The notes under the pieces are model-generated. The model had not been told where the DNA came from. It did no database searches and was given only the letters and a program-made list of their open reading frames with translations. Source: a bacterium (GTDB lineage Bacteria > Pseudomonadota > Alphaproteobacteria > Rhizobiales > JAKIUO01). From it: a DNA stretch of 41,006 nucleotides. A program made the position numbers and the translations under genes. Where the stretch lies: contig JAAETJ010000424.1 of assembly GCA_024228495.1 (NCBI GenBank), forward strand, positions 1 through 41,006, read 5' to 3'. Below, in pieces: positions 25,800 to 35,311 of this stretch. Within the stretch, counting starts at the first letter, position 1. Every line of letters starts with the position of its first letter.

Positions 25800-26255
25800 G
25801 GTGCTTTCCGTATTGTAGAAAAGTAACGTTGGTCATTATATCATTCATCTTCTATAGACGATTGGTTTTCTTGAAATTATGCAAATCTCGCTTCCTGTCT
25901 ATGACCGCTAATGTTCAATGTTCAGGTTTTCGGATGCCGACTGGGTAAGCTCTCGCTTTACGCCAGCCTGTCAGGTCGGCGTTCGGAAAACCCCCAAGGG
26001 ACGAAGCAGTCAATTGATACGACAATCCAATAGGTCCGCTGTCTAGGGGAGAGCAGAAAGTCAGGTGCAGAATGACCGCAAAACAAGATTATTTTCATTG
26101 CGATCTTGGCTGTATTTTCGAAGCCCATAAAACCACATTTAAATCCATTGTGAATGTCGTGGTACCAGCGAGTTGGAGTTTAATCCTTTGCAGGTTAGGT
26201 TGGGGCAATCATGTAATTCTCGCCATCGCTCCCCTCCAGTCAAGGAACTTATAAA
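25800..26255. other. 456-bp intergenic region with a structured palindrome
   Basis: No credible gene is present. The main content is the long hairpin listed separately at 25925-25992, then an AT-rich stretch leading to the AEC transporter with AAGGAA before its GTG start. Short open frames here (for example from 26072) have no recognisable family sequence. I see no clear promoter hexamers for either flanking gene. Confidence 0.6.
25925..25992. other. 68-nt nested hairpin, possible structured RNA or palindromic element
   Basis: GGTTTTCGGATGCCGAC (25925-25941) pairs with GTCGGCGTTCGGAAAACC (25975-25992) over 17 pairs with two G.T wobbles and one bulged G. Inside the 33-nt loop, GTAAGC (25945-25950) pairs with GCTTTAC (25955-25961), and GG/CC outside it can extend that stem. 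The arrangement of a long outer helix enclosing a second hairpin is what a small RNA or riboswitch, or a folded mobile palindrome, would look like. It is 264 bp before the AEC transporter start and about 125 bp upstream of the divergent deiminase gene. No match to a riboswitch consensus I know. Confidence 0.5.
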
Positions 26256-27131
26256 GTGTTCGAGCAACTTATTTCCATTATCTCCCCGGTAATGATCTGT
26301 GCCGCCATCGGCTATATTTGGGCGCGTACAGGCCGCCCCTACGACACCGAAATGATCACCCATCTTGTGACGACGGTGGGAGTGCCGTGCATTGTGTTTA
26401 TCACCTTAGTCAATGTGGACGTGGAACTGGACGCACTGGGTCGTATGGCTGGGGCAACGATTGCCGCAGTCTTCATCATGGGGGCCATAGGCGCGGTGGC
26501 CCTAAAGGTTTGGCGGCAACCCATCCGTGCCTTCCTGCCCGCGATGATTTTTCCCAATACCGGTAACATGGGGTTGCCGTTGGCGATGTTGGCATTTGGT
26601 TCCGAGGGTCTGGCTTTGGCGGTAGCGTACTTCACGGTGTGTATTATCTTGCAGTTCACCGTCGGCGTGGCGGTGTCGGCTGGCGCGATCTCGGTGCAAG
26701 CGTTGCTGCGCGTACCCACTTTGTACGCCTTAGCTTTGGCGTTGATCTTCAAGACCACCAATACGGCGGTGCCCCTGTGGGCGGCCAACACCATCGAACT
26801 GTTGAGCGGCTTCACTATCCCTCTGATGTTGATTACTCTAGGGATTTCCCTACAGCAATTTAAAATCGGCTATTTCGGTAAAAGCATAATAATCAGCTTA
26901 ATACGTCTAGGGATGGGTTTTGTCGTGGCTCTGGCCCTGGCCGAAGCTATGGGTTTCGAAGGTGTGATGAAGGGCGTTTTGATCCTGCAATCAACCATGC
27001 CAGTTGCGGTGTTTAATTATCTGTTTGCCGCGCGCTACAAAACTGAGCCCGAAACCGTAGCCGGCGCGGTAGTGCTTTCCACCGTAATTTCTTTTATCGC
27101 TTTGCCGGTCTTGATATGGTTCATTCTCTAG
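26256..27131 (+). CDS. AEC (auxin efflux carrier) family transporter
   Basis: This 291-residue protein has about nine to ten membrane helices and the two-repeat AEC layout. Signature segments are VGVPCIVFITLVNV in the first repeat, the crossover FPNTGNMGLPLAMLAFG (about 99-115), FTIPLMLITLGISL, and LQSTMPVAVFNYLFA in the last repeat. Bacterial members move organic acids such as malate or malonate, or other anions; auxin transport is not implied. The start is GTG with AAGGAA eight bases upstream. It stands alone between the structured palindrome and tRNA-Thr. Confidence 0.92.
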   Translation: MFEQLISIISPVMICAAIGYIWARTGRPYDTEMITHLVTTVGVPCIVFITLVNVDVELDALGRMAGATIAAVFIMGAIGAVALKVWRQPIRAFLPAMIFPNTGNMGLPLAMLAFGSEGLALAVAYFTVCIILQFTVGVAVSAGAISVQALLRVPTLYALALALIFKTTNTAVPLWAANTIELLSGFTIPLMLITLGISLQQFKIGYFGKSIIISLIRLGMGFVVALALAEAMGFEGVMKGVLILQSTMPVAVFNYLFAARYKTEPETVAGAVVLSTVISFIALPVLIWFIL

Positions 27132-27359
27132 GACGCAGAAGTCTTTACTTAACGAGTTTTGGTGCGATGCATGAGGGCGTTTAAATGAAATATGCAATCG
27201 GCATCCCTTGAAGGTCGGTATTAGCACTCTTTCGCCGTATCTGGGTGGGTGCTGCTACGGTGATAATTGGGGTATAAGCAGAAAGCATCATTAAGTTGAG
27301 GGTGTCACTATTTTGGGTAGGCAGCAATTGCAGCAAAGCCGGTTTGAAATGCCGTTTCG

Positions 27360-27378
27360 TTGGCACTATATTGGCACT
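27360..27378. repeat. Two TTGGCACT direct repeats near the tRNA-Thr 3' end
   Basis: TTGGCACT occurs at 27360-27367 and again at 27371-27378, one helical turn apart, about 50 bp beyond the 3' end of tRNA-Thr. Spaced direct repeats at this distance resemble arm-type sites of tyrosine recombinases that use tRNA genes, but no integrase or second attachment core was found. The gap 27132-27426 holds otherwise only a 61-codon minus-strand open frame (27181-27366) with no recognised similarity. Confidence 0.25.
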
Positions 27379-27426
27379 GCAGGAAGATTGTCACCGTTTT
27401 AACTCTATCTAAGTCATTGATTTTAG

Positions 27427-27502
27427 TGGTGCCGGCACCAAGAATCGAACTCGGGACCTACTGATTACAAATCAGCCGCTCTACCATCTGAGCTATACCG
27501 GC
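27427..27502 (-). tRNA. trnT: tRNA-Thr (anticodon UGU)
   Basis: On the minus strand the gene starts GCCGGTA and closes with TGCCGGC, then discriminator A and an encoded CCA. The acceptor has seven pairs including one U.G. The D stem is GCTC/GAGC. The anticodon stem GCTGA/TCAGT encloses the loop TTTGTAA with anticodon TGT, which reads ACA and related Thr codons. The T arm is CCGAG TTCGATT CTTGG. All standard landmarks are present. The gene borders a region with mobile-element debris on its 3' side. Confidence 0.97.
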
Positions 27503-27690
27503 ATTGGGGTGGTATATGTGAGGGGGCAAAAGCCATGACCTGGATACCAGAATCCCTAATGTTGCATGAACAAGTGGAACCTATAACCGTTTCAAACCGG
27601 CGTGACAAGTCCTGTTGATGATCCGCTTCAAACTGCCCGTGGACGTTGTTGCCAAGGGGGTCTACTTCACTTTGTTCACTGGGAATCTGC

Positions 27691-27720
27691 TTGAGACCTC
27701 TTAACTTAAGACGCTATAAT
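27691..27720 (+). promoter_or_regulatory. Sigma-70-type promoter before the small membrane protein gene
   Basis: TTGAGA (27691-27696) and a perfect TATAAT (27715-27720) are separated by 18 bp and sit about 30 bp before the ATG at 27752. This would drive the small membrane protein gene and probably the DsbA-family gene behind it. A TATAAT match this exact is uncommon in alphaproteobacterial promoters, which adds some weight. Confidence 0.5.
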
Positions 27721-27751
27721 ACCCCGAACATCATTTGCCGGGAGAACGTCT

Positions 27752-28099
27752 ATGCCGATTTTGCTAAAACTGCTTGTGCGCCACCTTATCATGGGCATTG
27801 CTGCAGGTTGGGTGACGCTTGGTATGTTGATGTTTGTCAATATTGGCGGGCTGCGCACGATCCTGATTGCGTCCTCCGATCCCGTCTTGGTGTTTATTTT
27901 ACTGGCGTTTGGGTTTACCATCACTTTTGGATCACTGGCCATGGGGGCGGCGATCATGACACTGCCTTATGGAGGCGATCAAGGCAAAGGCCGGGGACTC
28001 AGGATTGACAATGTCATGGTGCAACTCAAGCAGGGCCTGCCAAAGACTGACGTCGGTCTCGATCTGGTGCCAGTGCCTGCCAAGCATAATCCTGAGTGA
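27752..28099 (+). CDS. Small membrane protein, function unknown
   Basis: This 115-residue protein has two to three hydrophobic segments (about 8-30, 42-62, 63-72) and a polar C-terminal tail ending VPVPAKHNPE. GGGAGAAC precedes the ATG at 27752 and a good promoter lies upstream, so it is very likely expressed. It resembles uncharacterised Hyphomicrobiales membrane proteins and I cannot name a function. The DsbA-family gene follows after 37 bp, so they may form an operon. Confidence 0.75.
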   Translation: MPILLKLLVRHLIMGIAAGWVTLGMLMFVNIGGLRTILIASSDPVLVFILLAFGFTITFGSLAMGAAIMTLPYGGDQGKGRGLRIDNVMVQLKQGLPKTDVGLDLVPVPAKHNPE

Positions 28100-28136
28100 A
28101 AAAATAGCTCCCTTGAAGGGGCGTGCAGGAGCAACA

Positions 28137-28826
28137 ATGTTATCTTCCGATACACGCCAGCTGATCTATTTTGCCGATCCCATGTGTTCGTGGTGCTGGG
28201 GTTTTTCGCCTGTCATTGAGCGCATTGCCAAGGGATTTGGCAAGGATCTACCTATCAGGGTGGTGATGGGCGGATTGCGGGCTGGCAATACCGTTCCCAT
28301 GGATCAGGCGATGAAAAATGATATTGAAAGCCATTGGCGCCATGTCCATGAGCGCTCAAAGCAGCCCTTTGATTATGCCTTTTTTGACCGCGATGGCTTT
28401 GTCTATGACACGGGACCAGCTTGCCGGGCGCTTGTCGCAGCGAGGCGAGCATCGCCGGGGTGTGAGCGGGCATTTTTGAAAACGCTTCATGAAGCGTTTT
28501 ACAAATATGGGATTGATCTTACTGACGGTGTCGAGCTGATGCAGCTGGCCACAGATTTTGGCTTTACGAGTGAGCAATTTTCGCAAGCGTTTGAAGGGGA
28601 TGAATGTTCTATTGAACTCGCCAATGATTTTAGTTTGGTACTTAATAATGGTATCCGAGCTTTTCCAGCCCTGCTTGGTGGCAGCGAAGCGGATCGGTTC
28701 ATGGCGATCACCCATGGCTTTAAGAGTTTTGAAGATCTGGAGCCATCTCTAAACCGGCTTTTGTCAGCTGATACATTGCCAAACGGCTTGATGCCCGGCG
28801 CCCCCAGCGATCATTGCGTGACCTAA
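28137..28826 (+). CDS. DsbA family (FrnE-like) thiol oxidoreductase
   Basis: This 229-residue thioredoxin-fold protein lacks a signal peptide, so it is cytosolic as expected for FrnE/HCCA-isomerase-like members rather than periplasmic DsbA. The active site is CSWC (Cys17-Cys20) in YFADPMCSWCWGFSP. The helical insertion follows, and the cis-Pro loop is GIRAFPALLGG near residue 180. The partner substrate is unknown. The ATG at 28137 has AGGAG seven bases upstream; the open frame extends to 27969 but overlaps the previous gene. Its stop overlaps that of the convergent LysE gene by 4 bp. Confidence 0.9.
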   Translation: MLSSDTRQLIYFADPMCSWCWGFSPVIERIAKGFGKDLPIRVVMGGLRAGNTVPMDQAMKNDIESHWRHVHERSKQPFDYAFFDRDGFVYDTGPACRALVAARRASPGCERAFLKTLHEAFYKYGIDLTDGVELMQLATDFGFTSEQFSQAFEGDECSIELANDFSLVLNNGIRAFPALLGGSEADRFMAITHGFKSFEDLEPSLNRLLSADTLPNGLMPGAPSDHCVT

Positions 28827-29437
28827 TGCGTGCCGATAAAAATCGGATATAGGGACGCGACAAGCAATAGTGCACAAGCGGCATTGAAGGCTTGCATGCG
28901 CCGTTGATTATTGAACAGGGGCCGTAATTGTCGCCCGGCGAGGATCCACAGGCTGTTGATTGGGATGACCATGATCCCGAAAACCCCCGCTACCATCAGG
29001 AAATCAATAAAAACAGGGTCGCTGGGCGTATAAACGCTAACGGCTGTGAGCTGCATGGTCCAGGCCTTGGGATTGACCCATTGGAACAGGGCTGCCTGCA
29101 ATAGGGTAAGAGGTTTGCCCGCGTGCTTGCTGTGATCCGCGTTGGCACCTGGGGGCGCTGCGCTGGCTATTTTTGCCGCCAGATAGAGCAAATAGAGCGT
29201 GCAGACAATTTTCAGGATCATGACGGCAGAGGGAAAGAGTTCCACTAATTGCATGATGCCAATGCCAACCAGCACCAACATGACCGCAAAGCCGATACCG
29301 ATTCCTGCGAGATGCGGGAATGTGCGTCGATATCCATAATTTATGCCCGATGCCAGCAGCATGATATTATTTGGCCCTGGCGTAATCAGGGTAACAAATG
29401 CAAAGGTGATGAGGGCTGTCAGTAGGGCTATGGTCAT
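28823..29437 (-). CDS. LysE family amino-acid exporter
   Basis: This 204-residue inner-membrane translocator has about six helices. The N-terminal signature FVTLITPGPNNIMLLASGIN (residues about 14-33) is diagnostic of the LysE/RhtB family; FQWVNPKAWTMQLTAV in the middle is also typical. It probably exports an amino acid or analogue. The ATG at 29437 is chosen over a TTG at 29446 because MTIALL fits the family start; neither has a strong ribosome binding site. It is divergent from an Lrp/AsnC gene with a palindrome in between, the standard arrangement in which the regulator senses the exported amino acid and switches on the exporter. Confidence 0.9.
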   Translation of the reverse strand: MTIALLTALITFAFVTLITPGPNNIMLLASGINYGYRRTFPHLAGIGIGFAVMLVLVGIGIMQLVELFPSAVMILKIVCTLYLLYLAAKIASAAPPGANADHSKHAGKPLTLLQAALFQWVNPKAWTMQLTAVSVYTPSDPVFIDFLMVAGVFGIMVIPINSLWILAGRQLRPLFNNQRRMQAFNAACALLLVASLYPIFIGTH

Positions 29438-29459
29438 AATTTGCAATGATATCCAAAGT

Positions 29460-29480
29460 ATCGCACAATGTGTGTGCGAT
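29460..29480. promoter_or_regulatory. Palindromic operator between LysE and Lrp genes
   Basis: ATCGCACA (29460-29467) and TGTGCGAT (29473-29480) form a perfect 8-bp inverted repeat around 5 bp. It sits 22 bp from the LysE start and 16-31 bp from the Lrp start. This is the expected place and size for an Lrp/AsnC dimer site controlling both genes. Confidence 0.65.
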
Positions 29481-29511
29481 TATATCGGAACTTTAGATGA
29501 TTTCACAATAT

Positions 29512-29964
29512 ATGACCAATATTGATCAAATAAATCAAAATATATTGCGTGAGCTTGTGCGCGACGGGCGTATGAGTAATTCTGATCTGGCGCAGTCAGT
29601 AGGTTTGTCGCCTTCTGCTTGTTTGCGGCGTGTGCAGGAGCTGGAGCGCAAGGGCATTATTAAAGGTTATCGCGCTGTGCTTGATCAGGCGTCGCTGGGG
29701 GCTGGATTGACCGTATATGTCACTGTTGGCCTAGCCCGCCATCTCAAAAAAGATCAAGAAGCGTTTGAAACGGCCATGTCAGTCGCCCCGCAAGTCAAAG
29801 AGTGCTACAATGTCTCTGGCATAATTGAGTATCTATTGCGCATCGAAGTGGCCGACCTTGAGGCCTATAAATTCTTCCATATAGAAGTGCTCGGCACGGT
29901 TCCGCAAGTCTCCAGCATTGTGTCCTACTTTGTGATGGCAACTTCCAAGAACGAGCGTGGATAG
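29512..29964 (+). CDS. Lrp/AsnC family transcriptional regulator
   Basis: The protein has 150 residues from the ATG at 29512; an in-frame ATG at 29497 would add MISQY. The N-terminal winged helix-turn-helix is clear: IDQINQNILRELVRDGRMSN (4-23), then LAQSVGLSPSACLRRVQELE and GIIKGYRAVLD. The C-terminal RAM domain begins at LTVYVTVGLA and includes VKECYNVSGIIEYLLRI, the ligand-sensing region. Such proteins form octamers and respond to amino acids. The divergent LysE exporter gene and the palindrome between them point to local control of amino-acid export plus autoregulation. Confidence 0.92.
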   Translation: MTNIDQINQNILRELVRDGRMSNSDLAQSVGLSPSACLRRVQELERKGIIKGYRAVLDQASLGAGLTVYVTVGLARHLKKDQEAFETAMSVAPQVKECYNVSGIIEYLLRIEVADLEAYKFFHIEVLGTVPQVSSIVSYFVMATSKNERG

Positions 29965-30147
29965 GGTGAACGGCCCTGTGAACCAGCCCGCAACGCTCAT
30001 ATACTATCAAAATATCTCTTTTCGATAGTTATAGAAGGGGGTTGATAGCACTCTGATTATTCCCTGAAATGCGCTCCTCGCTTATATTTATAGCAAGGGT
30101 GACCAGTTCAATCGGTCAATTACAGGTAGAAATAAAGGAAGAAGATC

Positions 30148-30507
30148 ATGAGAACGCTTGTTATCGCAATGGCAATGATATTTTTCGGTTTTTCAAGTGC
30201 ACAGGCTGGTTGCGCCAATCGCTCTACGCAGGCGGCCATGAATAAATGCGCGCACAATTCTTACAAGAGCACAGACAAACGTATGAATCGCGTATATCGC
30301 ATGGCCATGAAAGTCCAGAAATCGGATCATAAGCAGGCTTTGCGCAAGGCACAACGCTCATGGGTGACGTTTCGTGACAATGCCTGCAAGTCCTATTCGC
30401 ATTTGGGCGACGCCGGCTCAATCCGTCCGTTGCTGTACAGCGATTGTCTTGCAAGGCTGACCAATGAGCGAACCAAGATGTTGGAGCTGCAGACACTGCG
30501 GTTTTAG
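30148..30507 (+). CDS. LprI-family (DUF1311) exported protein
   Basis: This 119-residue protein has a signal peptide (1-20, AQA-G). The mature part matches the lysozyme-inhibitor LprI N-terminal domain: CANRSTQAAMNKCAHNSYKS with two Cys, a basic helical stretch, then KAQRSWVTFRDNACKSYS and SDCLARLTNERTKMLE with two more Cys. Four cysteines allow two disulfides in the periplasm. Family members can bind lysozyme, though many are uncharacterised. AAGGAAG lies before the ATG. It stands alone; 180 bp upstream and 260 bp downstream hold nothing I can identify. Confidence 0.85.
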   Translation: MRTLVIAMAMIFFGFSSAQAGCANRSTQAAMNKCAHNSYKSTDKRMNRVYRMAMKVQKSDHKQALRKAQRSWVTFRDNACKSYSHLGDAGSIRPLLYSDCLARLTNERTKMLELQTLRF

Positions 30508-30766
30508 ATCCGGGTGCTTGATTAACCGGAAACCGGGCGTAATCTGGAGCGGCTGGTGGAGATTTCGCCAGCTACGCCAAGCCGGTTCGCGCGAAGGCTG
30601 TCAATCCAGGGGACGAGGATTTATCACAGCGTATTTGCGGCGATAAAATGCAGTTCAAGAAATGCGTTGAGTAGTTGAATAGTCGCCAGTTTGAGCAGTA
30701 ATGAGCATTGCGTGGATGAACCATCCAGACCGTCAATATCTGGTATGACGGGCTGGATGTTTTGGG

Positions 30767-32020
<1,254 letters not shown>

Positions 32021-32088
32021 TCACGCAAACAGGGGCAAGTGAAAAGCGCACGGGGAAGGAAAAACCCACGAGTAATGAGCGCTGGCTA

Positions 32089-33177
32089 TTACTGATTTTT
32101 CTCGTTCCCGTACTTTTTGGGTTGGCCATGTTTGCCGCCGAACTGTTTTTTGAGCTTGATGCAGGGATCTTCTCGCTGCGCGCCCGGGGTTACCCAGATA
32201 TAGTGCGCGGTGGCTTTGTCGCCGGGATCAAGGGGAATGAGATCAAGAGCTGTTTTCGCCTCGCTTGAGGTTTCAACAATCATCACGGTGACGCTTTTGA
32301 TATGTTCGCCGCGCAGATACCACGGGACCGCACGGTCTGTGCGCACGTGACCATTGCCAGCGATTAAAATAGAACCATCCACCTTGTTGGCTTCGCGCAG
32401 GGCGCGGGCCAGATGGGCGTCGCGATAACGCTGCACCAGCGCCATGGGACCCATCATTTTGGCGGGCATCATATCGCAATGGGAACTGACAAGTTCTATG
32501 GCCAGGGCATTATCCAGTTCGTCGCCAAGCGGTAGATCAAGGCCAAGATCGGTTGTTTCTCCCTCAGGCAATACTTTAAAGCCCTGTTTGCCAACCTTGC
32601 GGTTCATGGGTCTTGTAGTGTCACCAGCATATATGGGCAGCTTGTTATCGATGGCGGCTTTGGCGATGGGTTGATAGTTCTCCCATTTCGGCCAGCCGCT
32701 TTTTTCCCAGCCAATGGCGGGACCCATACGTTTTGCTGTTTTGAATTTGCCGCTCATAAACAGTTTGAGGATGCCCGCCTGATCGGCTCTGATCTGCTCC
32801 ATGACGATAGCAGGGGTGCGGTTCAAGGCGGCGAGCTGGGAAATGATCCAGGCCTGCAAGAGGTGATGGTCTTTATTGTCGTGGATTTCGCCCAGTAATA
32901 TATGGCGCTCGCTTGACAGACGGTCGATGAGCTCGCCGGGCGTAATATTAGATCCATCTTTGACCGCATAGATTTTACCAACCAGCGGGTGTTCGGCGTG
33001 GAGCGGTGATTGCCAGTTTTTAAACGGAGCGGGGGGCTGGGTCTCTTGCGCATCAAGGCGTGTGGTACTGACGAGGCTCAAGGGAAGGCCCAAGGTAACG
33101 TATAGGCCAAAAAAAGATATTAAGGCGCAGATCGCATATCGCTTTGCGGAGCGTTCAGTGTGTCTTGGCGTGCTCAT
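32089..33177 (-). CDS. ChaN family protein (haem-binding/TraB-like fold)
   Basis: This 362-residue protein has an N-terminal hydrophobic segment (about 15-36) acting as signal or anchor; there is no lipobox cysteine. The ChaN core is clear: LSSERHILLGEIHDNKDHHL with Glu-His residues, AIVMEQIRADQ, and LIAGNGHVRTDRAVPWYL near residue 280. ChaN-like proteins bind haem and have been linked to iron acquisition; the fold is shared with TIKI/TraB. A run of basic residues ends the protein. The ATG is only 2 bp past the carA stop, indicating coupling to carA, an unexplained functional pairing. Confidence 0.88.
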   Translation of the reverse strand: MSTPRHTERSAKRYAICALISFFGLYVTLGLPLSLVSTTRLDAQETQPPAPFKNWQSPLHAEHPLVGKIYAVKDGSNITPGELIDRLSSERHILLGEIHDNKDHHLLQAWIISQLAALNRTPAIVMEQIRADQAGILKLFMSGKFKTAKRMGPAIGWEKSGWPKWENYQPIAKAAIDNKLPIYAGDTTRPMNRKVGKQGFKVLPEGETTDLGLDLPLGDELDNALAIELVSSHCDMMPAKMMGPMALVQRYRDAHLARALREANKVDGSILIAGNGHVRTDRAVPWYLRGEHIKSVTVMIVETSSEAKTALDLIPLDPGDKATAHYIWVTPGAQREDPCIKLKKQFGGKHGQPKKYGNEKNQ

Positions 33178-33179
33178 GG

Positions 33180-34430
33180 TTAGGAGCCTTTGCTGGTCTT
33201 TATGGTATCTGCAAAGCGTGCAAAAAGATAGTGGCTGTCTTGTGGTCCAGGGGATGCTTCTGGATGATATTGCACGGAAAAAATTGGTTTTCCCTCGACA
33301 GCAATGCCGCAATTGCTGCCATCAAACAGCGAGATATGAGTTTGCGTGACATGGTCTGGAAGGCTGTCCCCATCAACAGCAAAGCCGTGGTTCATGCTGG
33401 TGATTTCCACCTTGCCAGTGGTAAAATCTTTCACGGGGTGATTGGCGCCATGATGACCTTGGTGCATTTTTTGGGTTTTGGCCCCAAGTGCCAGCGCCAG
33501 CATTTGATGGCCAAGACAAATGCCAAAGATCGGGATACCACTATCAATGAGGGTTTTTAACTCCGGCACCACATATTCGCCCGTCGCGGCAGGGTCGCCG
33601 GGACCATTGGATAAAAAGATGCCGTCTGGTTTAAGATCCAATATGGATTGGGCGCTGCTATTGGCCGGCACGACGGTGATCTTGCAACTCTGCGAGGCAA
33701 GACAGCGCAATATATTGCGCTTGATGCCAAAATCCATCACCACGACATGGTGGTCGACCGTTTCTTGCGTGCCAAATCCATCGGGCCATCGCCACAGGTG
33801 CTCATCCCATTCGTAGGGGGTGCTGCAAGAGACTTCTTTCGCAAGGTCCATGCCTTCAAGTCCGGGCCAGTTACCGGCCTTTGCCTTGAGGTCGTCAATA
33901 TCAAAGGTGCAATCAGCGCTATGGGCGATCACAGCGTTGGGCATACCGTTTTCGCGGATCATGGCTGTGAGCGCTCTGGTATCAATGCCGCAAATGGCGA
34001 TGATGCCCTGTTCTTTTAGCCAGTCATTGAAATGTTGTGAGGAGCGATAGTTGGACGGGTTGGAGATATCAGCGCGCATGATACAACCCTTGATACCGGC
34101 TCCGGCTTCCATATTGGAGGTTTCCAGATCCTCATCATTGACTCCAATATTGCCGATATGGGGAAATGTGAAGGTGATGATTTGTGCGCAATAAGACGGG
34201 TCGGTAAGCACCTCCTGGTAACCGGTCATGGCGGTGTTGAAGCACACTTCGCCTATCGCCGCGCCGGTCGCTCCAAGTCCGTAGCCTTCAATCACAGTAC
34301 CATCTTGCAAGATCAGGCGGGCGGTTTTTACCGGCTCCACCCAGTCGGCTGGCGGGGATTTTTGAACCATGTCATCTGCTGGCAAGCTGCCTGCTTCGCT
34401 GGGGGAGGGCATTGGTGTTGTCTGTGTCAT
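33180..34430 (-). CDS. carA: Carbamoyl-phosphate synthase small subunit
   Basis: CarA hydrolyses glutamine and passes ammonia to CarB for carbamoyl phosphate, which feeds arginine and pyrimidine synthesis. The 416-residue protein has the N-terminal CPSase small domain (ARLILQDGTVIEGYGLGATG, 37-56) and a class I glutamine amidotransferase domain. The nucleophile is Cys305 in FGICLGHQM, with His389 and Glu391 in YHPEASPGP; LSNGPGDP (273-280) forms the oxyanion strand. The first about 33 residues are a non-conserved extension, so a later start is possible. carB is not in this window. The gene is divergent from GatB/YqeY, the usual Hyphomicrobiales order. Confidence 0.97.
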   Translation of the reverse strand: MTQTTPMPSPSEAGSLPADDMVQKSPPADWVEPVKTARLILQDGTVIEGYGLGATGAAIGEVCFNTAMTGYQEVLTDPSYCAQIITFTFPHIGNIGVNDEDLETSNMEAGAGIKGCIMRADISNPSNYRSSQHFNDWLKEQGIIAICGIDTRALTAMIRENGMPNAVIAHSADCTFDIDDLKAKAGNWPGLEGMDLAKEVSCSTPYEWDEHLWRWPDGFGTQETVDHHVVVMDFGIKRNILRCLASQSCKITVVPANSSAQSILDLKPDGIFLSNGPGDPAATGEYVVPELKTLIDSGIPIFGICLGHQMLALALGAKTQKMHQGHHGANHPVKDFTTGKVEITSMNHGFAVDGDSLPDHVTQTHISLFDGSNCGIAVEGKPIFSVQYHPEASPGPQDSHYLFARFADTIKTSKGS

Positions 34431-34694
34431 TTTTGAGTGTCTTTTTGAGGCCCATGTGTTGCAAGAAATCGGGCAATTTCAAATTGACGCGAGATTAGTT
34501 AAAACACAGCGAGTGGTCAATGGCTGGCTGCGACTATTTTTTGTACAATAAAACTGCTCAAAGCGACATCTTTTAGCATCCTAATCGCCTGTTAACGCTT
34601 AAAGGTCATTTTGTGTGACAAGTCGTCATTGGCCAAATGCGATGAGAGCGGGTATAGTTCAGCCCCTTATGAACAGGCGGAGACTTTTATATCT

Positions 34695-35144
34695 ATGCGC
34701 GAACAAATCAATCAAGCATTGAAGCAGGCCATGAAAGACAAGAACAAGCTGCGTACTGGTACGTTGCGTCTTGTCAATGCGGCTATCACCGACCGTGATA
34801 TTGCTGCACGCGGCAAAGGCGAAGCTGGCGTCAGTGATGATGAAATACTCGAAATTCTATCTCGCATGATCAAGCAAAGACGCGATTCAATCATTGCGTT
34901 CAATGAGGGCGGGCGTCCGGAACTTGCGGTTCAGGAACAAGAAGAAATCGAGATTGTCACCGAGTTTTTGCCCAAGCAGCTTGACGAAGATGAAATCCGC
35001 GATATCTGCGCGAGTGTGATCGAGGAAATTGGCGCGCAGGGACTAAAAGATATGGGCCGCACAATGGGCGAGCTGAAACAGCGCTATACCGGTCAAATGG
35101 ACTTTGGCAAGGCCTCTCGTTTCGTCAAGGAAGCTCTTGGTTAG
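34695..35144 (+). CDS. GatB/YqeY domain-containing protein
   Basis: This 149-residue helical protein matches the YqeY family, related to the tRNA-binding C-terminal domain of GatB. Conserved pieces are QALKQAMKDKNKLRTGTLRL, the central IEIVTEFLPKQLDEDEI, and the glycine-rich end GLKDMGRTMGELKQRY. It may bind tRNA, but the role of stand-alone YqeY proteins is unsettled. The ATG at 34695 is the start that matches the family; the open frame runs back to 34611. It sits between carA and dnaG-rpoD as in related genomes. Confidence 0.92.
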   Translation: MREQINQALKQAMKDKNKLRTGTLRLVNAAITDRDIAARGKGEAGVSDDEILEILSRMIKQRRDSIIAFNEGGRPELAVQEQEEIEIVTEFLPKQLDEDEIRDICASVIEEIGAQGLKDMGRTMGELKQRYTGQMDFGKASRFVKEALG

Positions 35145-35311
35145 AGGCTTGCCTTTCGTTAGTACAAACGCTAGTTATCAAGAGCCTGTCCACGGATGAA
35201 AACCCATGCATACTCAAAGGCGCGAATCGCCCTATAATCCATTCACAAAATTGGTTCGGTTTGGCAGAAGATCTCCCCTTGAACGCTGCCAGCTTTTCGC
35301 GGGGTTTGCAG

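Noticed and set aside
25925-25992. Integron attC site or a known riboswitch (guanidine, glycine, fluoride)
   Set aside because: The attC end motif (GTTRRRY type) is absent, and the conserved loops of those riboswitches could not be matched.
27181-27366. 61-codon minus-strand open frame beside tRNA-Thr
   Set aside because: It has a GTG start with no ribosome binding site and no recognised family; kept only as a note in the direct-repeat entry.
30003-30029. Imperfect hairpin behind the Lrp gene
   Set aside because: The stem is AT-rich with a bulge and no T-tract; no better than chance for this composition.
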